DNA of 64,000 nt from Athripsodes cinereus. Lineage: Eukaryota; Arthropoda; Insecta; Trichoptera; Leptoceridae. The stretch is taken from contig OX388313.1 in assembly GCA_947579605.1 (NCBI GenBank), positions 26,911,214 to 26,975,213 of the forward strand, written 5' to 3'. The position numbers and the translations under genes are program-made. Shown piece by piece: positions 23,493 to 33,949 of this stretch. The notes under the pieces are model-generated. The model was not told the origin of the DNA, made no database searches, and worked only from the letters and a program-made list of their open reading frames with translations. The first letter of the stretch is position 1. Each line of letters opens with the position of its first letter.

Positions 23493-24384
23493 GAGTAGGT
23501 ACATAAAATTACTCCACCAAAATTAATCACTTATGAGATATTAGTGCAATTTATTTTGAAAAAGTGGCTAATAGGTCAAGTGTGAAAAGAAAATATCTAT
23601 GCGGGCATTTTTGCCATAATATGGCACATGGTGGATATAATTTGGATTTTGGTAACAAAAAGTCTACATAAACCAGCCTAAGTCGATTCGTGAGCATCCG
23701 AACACCCTTCCTGCTTCCTACTAAAAGGAGTTTGCACAATATTCCGGTTGTGTAGATGAGGTGTTTACTTCCTTATATTCTTAAAATAATTCCTCCATTT
23801 CTCTTTATACCTACTCTCCGATCTTTTACTGTTTACATCCGTCTAGTTTAGGGTTGGTCATAATATTTTCTGCTTAGCAACTATTCATCACAGCAATACT
23901 AGACATACCAATACATATAATATCACTTCATTATTCTATATGTGAATCCATTTGTATCCACATTAACCTTTTAACGCTTGTTTGACAGGAAAACGTACAT
24001 CATCCATCACGCATAGCTCAAACCATAATGGCCAACTACACGTGTTACGTGGTTAAAATTAAAATTACGTAATTATTCAAGAATGAAAATAAATTGTACA
24101 TATTAAATAGATTAGTTAAAGACAACTTCCCCGGAAATTGACGAGATTTGGAATTGTATAAAATAATTAACATCATTAAAATTAACGGTACCCTTGAATA
24201 CTTTATCATCTCGAGCTCAATCCTTGCATTAATATTTTAATTGATGAAAATGTAGTTTATCTCCAAATAATTTTCATAAAACTTTTTTTTAATTGTGACT
24301 ATTGTTTTACGTTTATAATCTTCATGTAATATTTTTTTTTTTTAATTTTCAAGGTAAATCAGCAATAATCTGGTTAAATTGTTA
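23493..24384. other. AT-rich stretch, nothing recognised
   Basis: No family match or motif-bearing frame seen. Confidence 0.45.
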
Positions 24385-24490
24385 GAAGTGAGGTTGACAG
24401 ATGGATGGTTAGTTTCCTGGAGTGAAGACCGTGGGAAGGCAAGAGAAGCATAGGAAAATTTCAGATAGGTTGATAATAATGATCCAACAC
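24385..24490 (+). mobile_element. LINE ORF2 C-terminal remnant (RTE-like)
   Basis: A frame with an in-frame stop reads E*RPWEGKRSIGKFQIG. This parallels the WRP..GKRS.GRP..RW block of RTE-type LINEs. About 100 bp remain and the frame is broken. Confidence 0.5.
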
Positions 24491-25301
24491 AAGATCCTCT
24501 TTGGTTCATCTGAGATTGATTTTGGACTTACTTATTACGATATAATGTTGTTTATTCAAATTTTGTTTTAATACTTGATTATTTTATGCATATCGTCGTT
24601 GCATATTCAAAAAGTAGGTGCGAACATATTTATTTAGGCATACTCTTTAAAAACTGTTCATTAGGACATCAAAATTGTTGTTTGGACTTTTTATTGGCAT
24701 GTGATATTATTCTTTTAGTACCTATTGAATAATTAATATTTGATACTAAGAATCAGTTTATAAAATGGTTATGATATCATTATAAGCAGTATAGGTATTC
24801 TAGAAACGTCAAAACATTTATAAATTCACATACCTCTTTTTGAATATGCAACGACGATATATTATATTTAAAGAAGATTCTCAACATGGCCAAAAATGTA
24901 TTTAAAGAATACGGAATTGACTTTTTATATTTATCTACTTTTTGAAATAAATAAATAATTTTTTTTAATACACATTGAATGTGTTACATGCGACATAAAC
25001 GCATCTAACAAAGCTCGTAATAATAATCCTATCGTCATCATTATCAAATAGTTATTTTTTTATTATTATCATTATGATTATAATAGATAGGCAATAGTAA
25101 TTTTTATATCGTCATAACAGTAGGTTCATACATAATAATAGTTACAAAAATATAACGTAATAACGAACTTCCTCGAGTTATTACTAATGAATTAACGTGG
25201 ACTTATTATACTAATATTTTTATTTCAATGATATTATTGCGTCCAAAAAATGTATTAATATCCCCCGGTTCGTAAGCTCGTTCGTCTCTCTAATCTATTT
25301 A
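24491..25301. other. AT-rich stretch, nothing recognised
   Basis: No supported feature. Confidence 0.45.
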
Positions 25302-25580
25302 TACCACCACAGCATATCTAAAAAAAAAGGAAAAGCCAGTGTAGAACAACTGCATGCACTAAAGATAATAAATTTTGAATTCGTTTCAAAACACAATAAC
25401 AATAAATTACATACAATTTAAAATTGAAAAAAAAATACAATATTCAACCACGCCAATAGATATCTTGTGTACAATACACATGCAAAGTCGGCCTCTCCAT
25501 GCTAATAAAAATAAACATATTCAGAATGGGTGGCGCACTTCAGAACTGCGGAATTGAAGATGCTCAATGTCTTATTCGAA
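25302..25580 (+). repeat. R250 repeat split by an AT-rich insertion
   Basis: Left part ATACCACCACAGCATATCTA to about 25365; right part from TCGGCCTCTCCATGCTAAT (25488) through CATATTCAGAATGGGTGGC to GAATTGAAGATGCTC. The 100 bp between is unrelated, so something has inserted or the region has diverged. Confidence 0.55.
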
Positions 25581-25639
25581 AAATGGGAAAAATAATACCA
25601 TCCATAGACACTCTCAAGTTTATAGAGCCATTGCACAGA

Positions 25640-27639
25640 ACTAAGAACAAAAGAAGATGGTGCAAGAAAATATATTATAGCAGTTTGTCAGTAGCTTATG
25701 ATCTTAAACAATGAAGACAAGTACGGGGAGGTGGATCATAAAAAAATTGACAGTTCAGATGTATGAATGTTTATCTTTATATAACTGCTATAGACACACT
25801 TACCAGACAAATGAGAGAAAAACTAATACCCTCTATAAGAACATGGACTCAAAGCACGTTCTTGAATAATCCATGGTGTGTATCTTGCACAGGTTTTACA
25901 GGTAATGTGTGAGCAAAACAAAAAAAAATATTTTTGGAAATTTGCAAAATTTACGTTAAGTGTTTTTTCGATAGATGATGATGGACATTAACTTCTCAAC
26001 AATGCTGGTTTTAAAGCTAGTTTATAGATAAATAAATAAAATTCTACGTTACGTAATGACGCGTTCATTGTTTAGTTTATAGTAGATTTGAGGGTATACG
26101 GTCATCAACAAAACGACCCAAACCCAATGTAATTTGTATCATTTTGAGGACAGAAATGTAATTTTAGTTGAGTCAAGCACGTAATAATATATCATGACGA
26201 ACCATGTTGTTCAAGGTTTGAAAATTAGTTTTTATTTTGAAAGCCAATGAACAATTTGTCCTGCGATGAGTTGACGACCCTGGATTAATAAAATACATAC
26301 AGGAAACAAAATTTGTTTGCGAATTATGCAACCTTTAATCGCACCAATGCAGTGAATAAGCAGAAGAAGATAAACCCATATATTTTGCCATTAATCTGGC
26401 AAAGAATAGAAGCAGTTAGCACACAACAGTCGAGAAAATTTTTATCACGAGCCTCAGCAAAGTGAAACCCGATAAAGAAGGTTTTTTCCTTGATATTGTA
26501 TCTGAGCTAGTATTTGTATTTGGCTATGTATGTGATCTACTTTTAAGACATCGTTGGGTGTTATAGATATAGTTTGGACCTAAAACTTATCTCAACATGT
26601 TCATCTTAATCAAATCGTAAAATGTAATATTTAGTTTTACGACCGAGTGTTTTTGGTGGAAATTCATTGGAAAAAATTAAGATTTTTTTATTTTGATAAT
26701 TTAGTAGTAAAATGTAAATAATATTCAAAATCTGAGTAAAAATATTGAATTTAACGAAAATACAACCTTAAATTAATAAGTAGTGATAATCCCAGAGTCG
26801 ACATACAACATTTTTCAAGTAGCAAGTTGTAATCTCTGTGGGAATATATTTGAAAAGATTTTTAAAAATGTTAACTGTTTTAGTAAAAATGAAGAAAGAA
26901 TACGAAACAAATGTCCCAAAAAATTCAGAGTAAAATGGTAAATTAATGAGTACCTACGTTGAAAATAAAACAATGTAAAATAACGAAGCTGACCTTTAAG
27001 TCACACTCATTGAATAAGAACCTCAATTCCTGCGAATTTCAAAGCTGCCTCTGATATTGTTAACAATACCCTGTGAAATTAATCAAATTGATTTAAATAT
27101 AAAATTCCTAATTTGTTTGTAGATTTTTAAGAAAGCAAAAATTAACGAAAAGGTGCTGTGTAACCTTCGACTGTTTGTAAAAGCAATTAATCATGAAATA
27201 TTTCCAGTTCGATGAACTCTTTACATTATTGACTGATGATTCTGCATTTCTTTTATTAGTATTGAGGAACAAACCGAACAATAGAAACACTAAAGTGATG
27301 CCATCGATGTAAACTATATCATTAGATATTATTTTTTTTCTTTGAGATAAGAAAATTGAAGTTTTTTTTTGAGAAATCGAAACATTTTAGATGAGTTGCT
27401 CTTTCGTCGATTTCACTATTTTATTATAGCGCAAGATTAATGACTTTCATTTTCTCAAAACTGAAATTTTCCACAATAATTCAGAAAGTTTTCTTTTTCG
27501 TAAAGTTGCTTATAAAAATAAACTACAAGGAAATCTCCACAAACTGATGAGTAAAATTAACGGGAAAAAAAAAGATGAGCAATATGGCTTTAAGACTGGA
27601 TTGATATCCTAGGACTGAGGCTACTTTTTGGCTTTGTTG
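25640..27639. other. AT-rich region, nothing recognised
   Basis: About 2 kb with no repeat-family match, SINE boxes or motif-bearing frame. Confidence 0.45.
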
Positions 27640-27898
27640 CACTGAGAAAAATACTAACGAAATTTCACAACGAATCATTGGTACGTACTATCAGATTAGG
27701 ACCAGAGATCGTACAAACGATTCATTAGTACGAATCTATAATATTAACTCTTCGCAAACAAGTTGTTGGTAAATTTACCAATGATTTGTTTGCGAAGAGT
27801 TAATATTATAGATTTATACCAATGAATCGTTTGTACGATCTCTGGTCCTAATCTGATAGTACCGTACCAATGATTCGTTTTGAGTATTTTTCTCAGTG
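27640..27898. mobile_element. Palindromic MITE, 259 bp
   Basis: Starts CACTGAGAAAAATACT and ends AGTATTTTTCTCAGTG. The two halves are inverted copies of each other almost to the centre at TGGTAAATTTACCA (about 27767-27780), for example AGATCGTACAAACGATTCAT against ATGAATCGTTTGTACGATCT. There is almost no loop. A weak frame on the reverse strand only reads through the palindrome. No obvious target duplication: flanks are TTTGTTG and TGAAGAC. A transcript would fold into one long double-stranded hairpin. Confidence 0.9.
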
Positions 27899-28019
27899 TG
27901 AAGACTAAGAGGCATTCACTCAAGTGATCCTGGAAAAGAAAGAATGACTGGAAAACTTTACATGGCACGAGAATAAATAAAAGTTCCAGATTTTCCACGT
28001 TTCTTAGATTTTGACATTT

Positions 28020-28100
28020 CTAAAAAGATTGATAATGACCTGATAAGTTGAAAGACGTATCTCTCATGATCAATAATTTACAGTAGAAAGAAACACTTGT
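28020..28100 (-). repeat. GTCTTTCGTC-family repeat, copy 4
   Basis: GATTGATAATGACCTGATAAG and GAAAGACGTATCTCTCATGATC match the core inverted; CAGTAGAAAGAAACACTTGT follows, as the TAGTAGAATAAAAC flank does in other copies. Confidence 0.55.
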
Positions 28101-28245
28101 TTTAATTTACCTAAAAATGAGTTCTCGTAAGATTTGGCGGACAAATAACTCGAAAACATTCTTGCGCCGTCTACAGAATATTTTTGACCCTGGTTTCGTT
28201 AGGTGGATTTCGTAGATTAGAATAGGTCTCCTAATCCTTTGTATA

Positions 28246-28300
28246 ACTTTTCGAGTGTCCTATAAAAGGTTTGAAGGAGATGGCGTGATGGCAAGGTAGT
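28246..28300 (-). repeat. R250 repeat, ends joined by an internal deletion
   Basis: TTTTCGAGTGTCCTATAAAAG is followed only 15 bp later by TGGCGTGATGGCAAGG, so the two family ends flank a large internal deletion. Confidence 0.5.
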
Positions 28301-28717
28301 ATGGTAGATATGATTTAAGTCTGGCCTTGTTTTTATACCACAAACATTATGTATCTCTATTCAGACTATGTGCCTCCATATTATTTCAATACTGCCGTGA
28401 CTCAAATGATTCATTCGTATTTTTCCCGTCTTTGAATAAAACATAAGATTAGTAATACACAACATACAAGTCAAAGTCTGTCCCCATTTTTAATAGAAGC
28501 ATGTAAATGAACAATACACAGGTACTGTACGGACAACAAAATATACCTATGTGCTTGAAAACATATGCAACAATAAAAAAAGTATATTACGTTGTATTTT
28601 TAAACATACCTATTATTTAACTAGCTCTATACCGACAAAAAATAATGAAATTTTTAATATCTGACATAATATGCACGAATTTTATTAGCATACCTTTAGG
28701 TAAATATAATGCGTGTA

Positions 28718-28990
28718 AACAAGTAAAGATGGTCTGGACATGTTGAGCGAATGCACGATGAAAGGATGACAAAGAGGATGTATTTATCTGAAAGAGGGTG
28801 TGTGAGGAAGCGCGGACGTCCAAGAACCACGTGGCTTGATCACGTGGATCAAATTCTTAAGGACAGCCGCGTGTTGAGTAAGAGAAATCGGCGTGCGTGT
28901 ATGAGAAACTGGATGAGTGTAGAGGAAGCGAAAGAAGTATGTAAGGATAGATCTATATGGCGTTTCGTTCTCTCTGTCTACTCCACCTGA
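28718..28990 (+). mobile_element. LINE 3' end (family L-B), ORF2 C-terminus
   Basis: Open frame: RWSGHVERMHDERMTKRMYL, KRGRPRTTWLDHVDQILKDS, RNRRACMRNWMSVEEAKEVC and RFVLSVYST then TGA. The RW.GHVERM...R..K..Y block followed by RGRP...WLD is the standard post-RT C-terminus of many insect LINEs. This is the longest L-B copy in the window and has no stop in about 80 codons, so it is younger than the others, but the polymerase part is absent. Confidence 0.8.
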
Positions 28991-29077
28991 GAAGTCCAAT
29001 AATAGTTGGCTAAAAAACCACTGTTCTTTCATTCACAAGGGTTTTGACAGTTCGGACGTCCGTCTTTTAAAATACGT

Positions 29078-29215
29078 CGTTTCTATGACAACAACGTCAG
29101 AGCGCTAGGAATCTCGTTGGAAGAGGTGACTCAATTGGCGCAAAGACGCTCAGAATGGAGGAGACTGATTGTTACCTTTTGCTTCCGGGAAGAGCGTTAA
29201 AGGCGAACATAAAAA
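29078..29215 (+). mobile_element. LINE 3' end (family L-A)
   Basis: ATGACAACAACGTCAGAGCGC, TTGGAAGAGGTGACTCAATTG and GCGCAAAGACGCTCAGAATGG repeat the block seen at 963. The frame reads LEEVTQLAQRRSEWRRL and then decays. Confidence 0.7.
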
Positions 29216-29448
29216 ATGCATACTCCATCATATCAAGAACTCACTGTTTCGGTTCAGATTCACGAAAGGTAGAAAAACAACATTAACATTGAATGAAATT
29301 ATAAAATGATTTTATAAATTCCAATAATTACTCTCGACAATTTTGTTGTAACTTTTTATGAAAGATTCACAACAAAAGCATAAAGTTTACCGTGATAATA
29401 TGGTTTTAGTTTTTCCGTACAACTTTCAATAAAGAAACCTAGAAGGTT

Positions 29449-29605
29449 CGTAAAGTCTCATATTTGGGCCACATCCTGCGAGGAGATAAATATCGGCTTC
29501 TGTAGTTGATAATAGAAGGCAAGATTGAGGGAAGTCGTGGAGTGGGAAGGAGGCAGATGTCGTGGCTGCGGAATATATGGCAATGGCCGGAATAACACGG
29601 ATGGG
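29449..29605 (+). mobile_element. LINE ORF2 C-terminal fragment (GHILR block)
   Basis: Translation gives KVSYLGHILRGDKYRLL, then LIIEGKIEGSRGVGRRQMSW and LRNIWQW. LGH.LR....L...IIEG.IEG.R..GR....WL..I is the conserved C-terminal region of Jockey/RTE-type insect LINEs. It is cut at 29610 by the inverted-repeat element that follows. Confidence 0.7.
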
Positions 29606-29610
29606 AGATA

Positions 29611-30113
29611 GGCCTGAGTCAATAACACACTATCACGTCACGTTCCCGCTCCGTTAACGTTCGAGTATAGACGATGTTGCGCCAAAGTGTTAATTTTCGT
29701 AACTATTCCTTCAGCTCGGCTGGACCATCCATGTGGAATGATCTTCCTGAACAAGTGCGTAAGACACAGTCTCTTGATCTGTTCAAGAGTCGATTAAAGA
29801 CACACTTGTTTGGTATATCATATAAATGATATAAATTGTACAACTTATTGTTATTTATATATGTTTAGTTTTTATAATAGCTTATTAATATTTGTATTAT
29901 ATGTATCAGGCTTTAATCATAGGTATAAACACGTTATTTTAGGATGCGCCCTTGAAGTGAATATATTCCACAAAACGGCGCACTATAAATTGTCTAGTTA
30001 TTATTATTATTGTGTATCTTAGCAACGAAATTGACACTTGCTTGCAACTTCGTCTGCACCCGAACGCTAACGGAGCGGGAACTTGACGCGAAAGTGTGTT
30101 ATTGACTCAGGCC
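29611..30113. mobile_element. TIR element, 90-bp inverted ends, with a LINE tail inside
   Basis: Left end 29611-29700 starts GGCCTGAGTCAATAACACAC; right end 30024-30113 finishes GTGTTATTGACTCAGGCC. The ends match over about 90 bp with scattered differences, sharing GTTCCCGCTCCGTTA. No transposase frame; between the ends is a LINE 3' end. No clear target duplication (flanks GGAGATA and CCGTCCG). It is a non-autonomous DNA element or MITE that later received a LINE insertion. Confidence 0.75.
29701..30015 (+). mobile_element. LINE 3' end nested in the TIR element
   Basis: Open frame YSFSSAGPSMWNDLPEQVRK, then SLDLFKSRLKTHLFGISYK and TGA. MWNDLP..VR....D.FKSRLKTHLF is the C-terminus of CR1/Jockey-type ORF2. 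A 3' part with TTCCACAAAACGGCGCACT and an ATT-repeat tail (near 29999) follows, as in the copy at 11035. It sits exactly between the two inverted ends. Confidence 0.75.
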
Positions 30114-30544
30114 CCGTCCGCACAGCGCGAGACAGAGAGAGGCATTCTCCAGAGTGAACTTACAAATATACGAACAGTTTTAAATGGAATATTTACACTT
30201 TTAAAAATAAAAAAAACGATAATTTTTTAACACAATAGGTACGAATGTCATTGTATGTATGTTTTCTTATCTAACATATACATTATTATATTCAATATAT
30301 AATGTATATTTAACGCGAAACAGTATGATTTTACAAACATACATACATACACACAAAGTGACAAACGTATCATGAATAATAATAAAAAAAATGTTCTCAT
30401 TGATAAGAGTATCATCGTGGTCGCATACATATAGATAGTGGATATTTCAAGCCACAAAAATTGTTAAAATCGTCTGAAAATTATATTATTTTCTCCATCT
30501 ATGAGAAAGTGATCCCGCTTATAAATTTAGCTAGAAATTCTCGG
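30114..30544. other. AT-rich stretch
   Basis: Begins with a short GC-rich piece (CCGTCCGCACAGCGCGAGAC) next to the TIR element; the rest is AT-rich with a CATA microsatellite near 30340. Confidence 0.4.
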
Positions 30545-30620
30545 ATAGGACAGCTTGCATGTTTATTACATGTAGATGGTCTGCTTGCTAACCTACTTGT
30601 GGAATATGCTGTGATGATAT
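30545..30620 (-). repeat. R250 repeat, 5' part
   Basis: ACAGCTTGCATGTTTATTACA, GGTCTGCTTGCTAACCTACTT and GTGGAATATGCTGTGATG. The GCATGT...ACATG hairpin is intact. Confidence 0.7.
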
Positions 30621-30790
30621 TATAATAATAAAAAAAATCAATTTCTCGCTGATTTCAACAAAACAAATACGGTAACTTCGTCGAAAAACCAATGTGCAAT
30701 ATTATACCTTGAAGTAAGAAAACATAACTGAAAAAATAAACTATATGTGGATATCCCAGAAAAGAAGTTGAGGCATCCAATTTTTTATGA

Positions 30791-31072
30791 TAGTTTTCGA
30801 ATGTCCTGTAAAGGGCGAGTATTCGAAAAAACATCACAAATAAGAATTTTAACAAATTCGATTCGGCAGTGATGTGGTATGCCGCCTATTCTGAATGATT
30901 TTTGCTAGCACATAAAGGATAACTTGTACGTACTTAAATATTAATTAACTTTATTGATTGAGTTGAAGTAAATTTTGCAAAATCCATTATATTTGATATA
31001 ACGAAAACATTCATGAATCATCAAATATTCATTTACTGATAACCTACTTGTGAGATATTCCGTGATGGTATA
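30791..31072 (-). repeat. R250 repeat interrupted by about 100 bp
   Basis: TAGTTTTCGAATGTCCTGTAA through GGTATGCCGCCTATTCTGAA to about 30932, then foreign sequence, then ATAACCTACTTGTGAGATATT and CCGTGATGGTATA at 31034-31072. The two pieces together make one copy. Confidence 0.55.
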
Positions 31073-32310
31073 GATAGTTATGAAAGAATTAGTTTTGCGA
31101 GAGTTTTGGCTCATATGAAAGTCTGCAATCAATTCAAATGTAAAGAGATAAATTCTTAAGATTAATATTTATGAAGATGAATCCAATCATCGACATAGCA
31201 ATAAAACGTTAATACATTTGCTATTGTATATCAAAATATACTTGAGAATAGCCCAATAAAAATAGACGTAATGAACCGATCAATCGTGTATTTTTTTATA
31301 TATATCTAAATGGTGTAATCGAAGAGAAAGTTTGATTCATTTGTAATTTATTAGGCTCGAATTCTAAAGACGATACATTGATAAATCGAGATGAGGGTCA
31401 AAAGTCACCGGTTCGAATGAACCGATGATTAAATATCAATATTTTTAAGAAATTAGCAATATTATAAATGTAGAAATTACAAAATATTCTCTACTCCCTT
31501 ACAGCTGTTCCTTAACCTGAAAGTAGTGTTATGGACCTCCAATTTGGAGATCGCAAGACTGAATTCGTTGCTGACTTACTTCACCTTAAGACACTAAATA
31601 ATAACTAAGAAAAATTCTCTTATGTACATGTATATTTCATTGCAATGATAAGATTCATTAAAAATAAAAATAAAATAATATCCAAGATAACTTTACATGC
31701 CCTAAAATCTGGACCATAACTTATAAGAATGTAATTAAGTATTTAAACTTTATGTTCGGTTCGTAACCAAACTAAATCATCGCTCGGTTCGCATAAAAAC
31801 ATTGTACAAATAAAGTCAATACATGGATAATGGTGGACAAATACGCATAAATAATTTATTTCTTAAGTTCACCATGAAGTGATGGCAGCTATAATGGCAA
31901 TAATGGGAGGCGTGCCAGAAACATTAAATAGTAATAACAACAAAAACAAAAGAAGGTCTATAGAAACATAAAAAATGAATACGGGTCGAAGCATTAATAA
32001 AGAAACAAGGCCTATAACATCACGAAAAGTTCATCAATATAAAATATGAACCGTATTTGCACGTCAAAATCTAAAATACGTGATATTTATATCATTACAA
32101 CTACAATTGTTATAGTTTTAAACTATAATAATATATTATAGTTATTGCATCTGATCATTATTATTTCTCAAAGTATCGACATAAAAAACACATCTTCAAA
32201 GAACGTACATAATATTATATAAAATCATTGAACGGGCGCCGACCGGCATCACGTCGCGTCTTTTGCGAGGTAGTCAGAACAGAATGAATTAAACGTCACT
32301 TGAAGACCTG
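31073..32310. other. AT-rich region with one GC-rich patch
   Basis: CGGTTCGAATGAACCG (about 31409) is a short hairpin. Near 32233 a GC-rich patch reads CGGGCGCCGACCGGCATCACG. Nothing coding recognised. Confidence 0.4.
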
Positions 32311-32424
32311 CAGGGTTACTCTTGTCACAATCTAATTACGATCTTAATCTTGTCTTGATCTAAATCATAGGACGCGCGAAGACAAGATTTAGACCGTTTT
32401 CAGATTGTGTTCAGAGTAACCCTG
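32311..32424. mobile_element. Short foldback MITE with CAGGGTTACTC ends
   Basis: Starts CAGGGTTACTCTTGTCACAAT and ends GAGTAACCCTG, with inner inverted pieces (AATCTTGTCTTGATCTAAATC against GACAAGATTTAGACC). CTG lies directly outside both ends (32308-32310 and 32425-32427), possibly a 3-bp target duplication of the CWG type used by PIF/Harbinger elements. A half copy lies at 53895. Confidence 0.65.
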
Positions 32425-32427
32425 CTG

Positions 32428-33559
32428 AAAAGCGATGGAAAAATAGTGCTCTTACACATTCGAAAAAGATCCATAGTTTTAGTGATAAGACAGTAAAGTT
32501 GGTCAAGGTTTAAGTCCAACGGTAGTTGGCTGAAGAATACCCTAAAGATCAACGAATCGACCGACGTTTCTGGAAGTAAGTTCATTATAACAAGTCGTTA
32601 AACGGAAACAAGATATTTAGTAAGTGCATGTCACAGTGGAACCATTAAATATATTGTTTCATTGTTTTTTTTAAAAGCCCTGCTTTTTCCCTGAACACTG
32701 TCGCAGAAAGCAATATGCTGTACCCTAAAATATAGATTATTTTAACATATTTTTCTAAATTAATTTTACATTAATTATTTAAATAATTCATGGCTCAAGA
32801 CAATTATCACAAAAAATTAAACGGGGACCACCAGGATATTCATGAGGCAAAACTAGAGGCGGTGAAATAGCTGTCGGTGCAAGAGCCAAGGCTAGAGGAT
32901 ACGACGGAGCCCACACGGCGGAAGAGTTACATACAAAACCGGGCCACGCGAAAAGTAGAATAAGTGACAATAATTAATAGGTTGCAGCAGAAATATTTGA
33001 ATCCAGGGTCTCCCTATTGAAAAAAATCGAGACCATACCATCAGGTTTCTGACCACCTCAAATCGTTACAATTTCATATAAAATCTTACATTACGTTTTT
33101 TTCAATGAGGTTATTGATTGATAACAAAAGGATTTAAAATGTTTTTGATAATGGTTTCTTATCAGGCATCCACCTATAAATTATCTGTGTTTTGATAGAA
33201 TAATAAAAAATGTAAACATATTATGCTTCATAAACAATAAAATTTAATACGTCTAATCAGTATGTACGGTATAATTTATAATGAGAATCAAATTTAATAA
33301 TAATTAAGTAGGGTACCTACTTGATAATAACTGTGACAATTGCCAATTTTTAAATCCATTCTTAATAGAATATAGGTAAATAGAGTAGATTGAATAATAA
33401 TTATACAATATACATGAAATAATATTCGATTTGACATTTAATATTTATATCATTTCAATTTCAAAATTTCAATTTCAAAATTATTTTTTTGAATTTTATT
33501 TCTTGACCAAATTTTATTTTTATTTTTTATTTTTTAAATTGAGTCAACATTGTTCTATT
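32428..33559. other. AT-rich region with a GC-richer 190-bp segment
   Basis: At 32785-32975 base composition rises and one frame reads RGPPGYS, a stop, then GGEIAVGARAKARGYDGAHT and AEELHTKPGHAKS. I do not recognise it. It could be a remnant of a coding exon or of an element. The rest is AT-rich. Confidence 0.3.
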
Positions 33560-33716
33560 ATTTAATTGTACTCTTGTTTTGTGTCTAATTAATTGTTTTG
33601 TGTCTTTTTTTAAAAGAAAAATATTTTTTGTATGCATGTATTGTATGTATACTAGTTTTTTACATGTAAAAGGCTTCGGCCGTGAATATCTGAATAAAAA
33701 AAAAAAAAAAAAAAAT
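33560..33716 (+). mobile_element. Poly-A retroelement 3' end
   Basis: TTACATGTAAAAGGCTTCGGC then CGTGAATATCTGAATAAA and a run of about 19 A residues (33697-33715). The AAGGCTTCGGCC hairpin before the poly-A matches the ends at 22984 and 4090. No coding part remains nearby. Confidence 0.55.
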
Positions 33717-33880
33717 TTTGAACTTTATCACCTGCAGAATTTGGGGAGCGTCTTGGGTTAGTACCACATCGATATTTTGCTGTATAATGACTATATAGGT
33801 CATGGGCTGTAAGGGGCTCGAATGAAGGTAGAATGTATCAATGTGAAAAGCGCAAAAAAAATCTGTTTCGCGCTGCTCAA

Positions 33881-33926
33881 GACAAAGGGCGTTCCATACA
33901 AGTAATTGTAAAGCACGCCCTTTGTC
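33881..33926. repeat. 12-bp perfect inverted repeat
   Basis: GACAAAGGGCGT (33881-33892) and ACGCCCTTTGTC (33915-33926) with a 22-base loop, in AT-rich surroundings. It could be a hairpin RNA or a remnant of a TIR element. Confidence 0.6.
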
Positions 33927-33949
33927 GTTGGAAAGAATCAACGTGACAT

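Noticed and set aside
27744..27998. 84-codon reverse-strand frame
   Set aside because: More than half of it is the palindromic MITE arm; the sequence is explained by the inverted repeat.
31405..31430. Pol III B box in CGGTTCGAATGA
   Set aside because: No A box upstream and no terminator; it is just a short hairpin.
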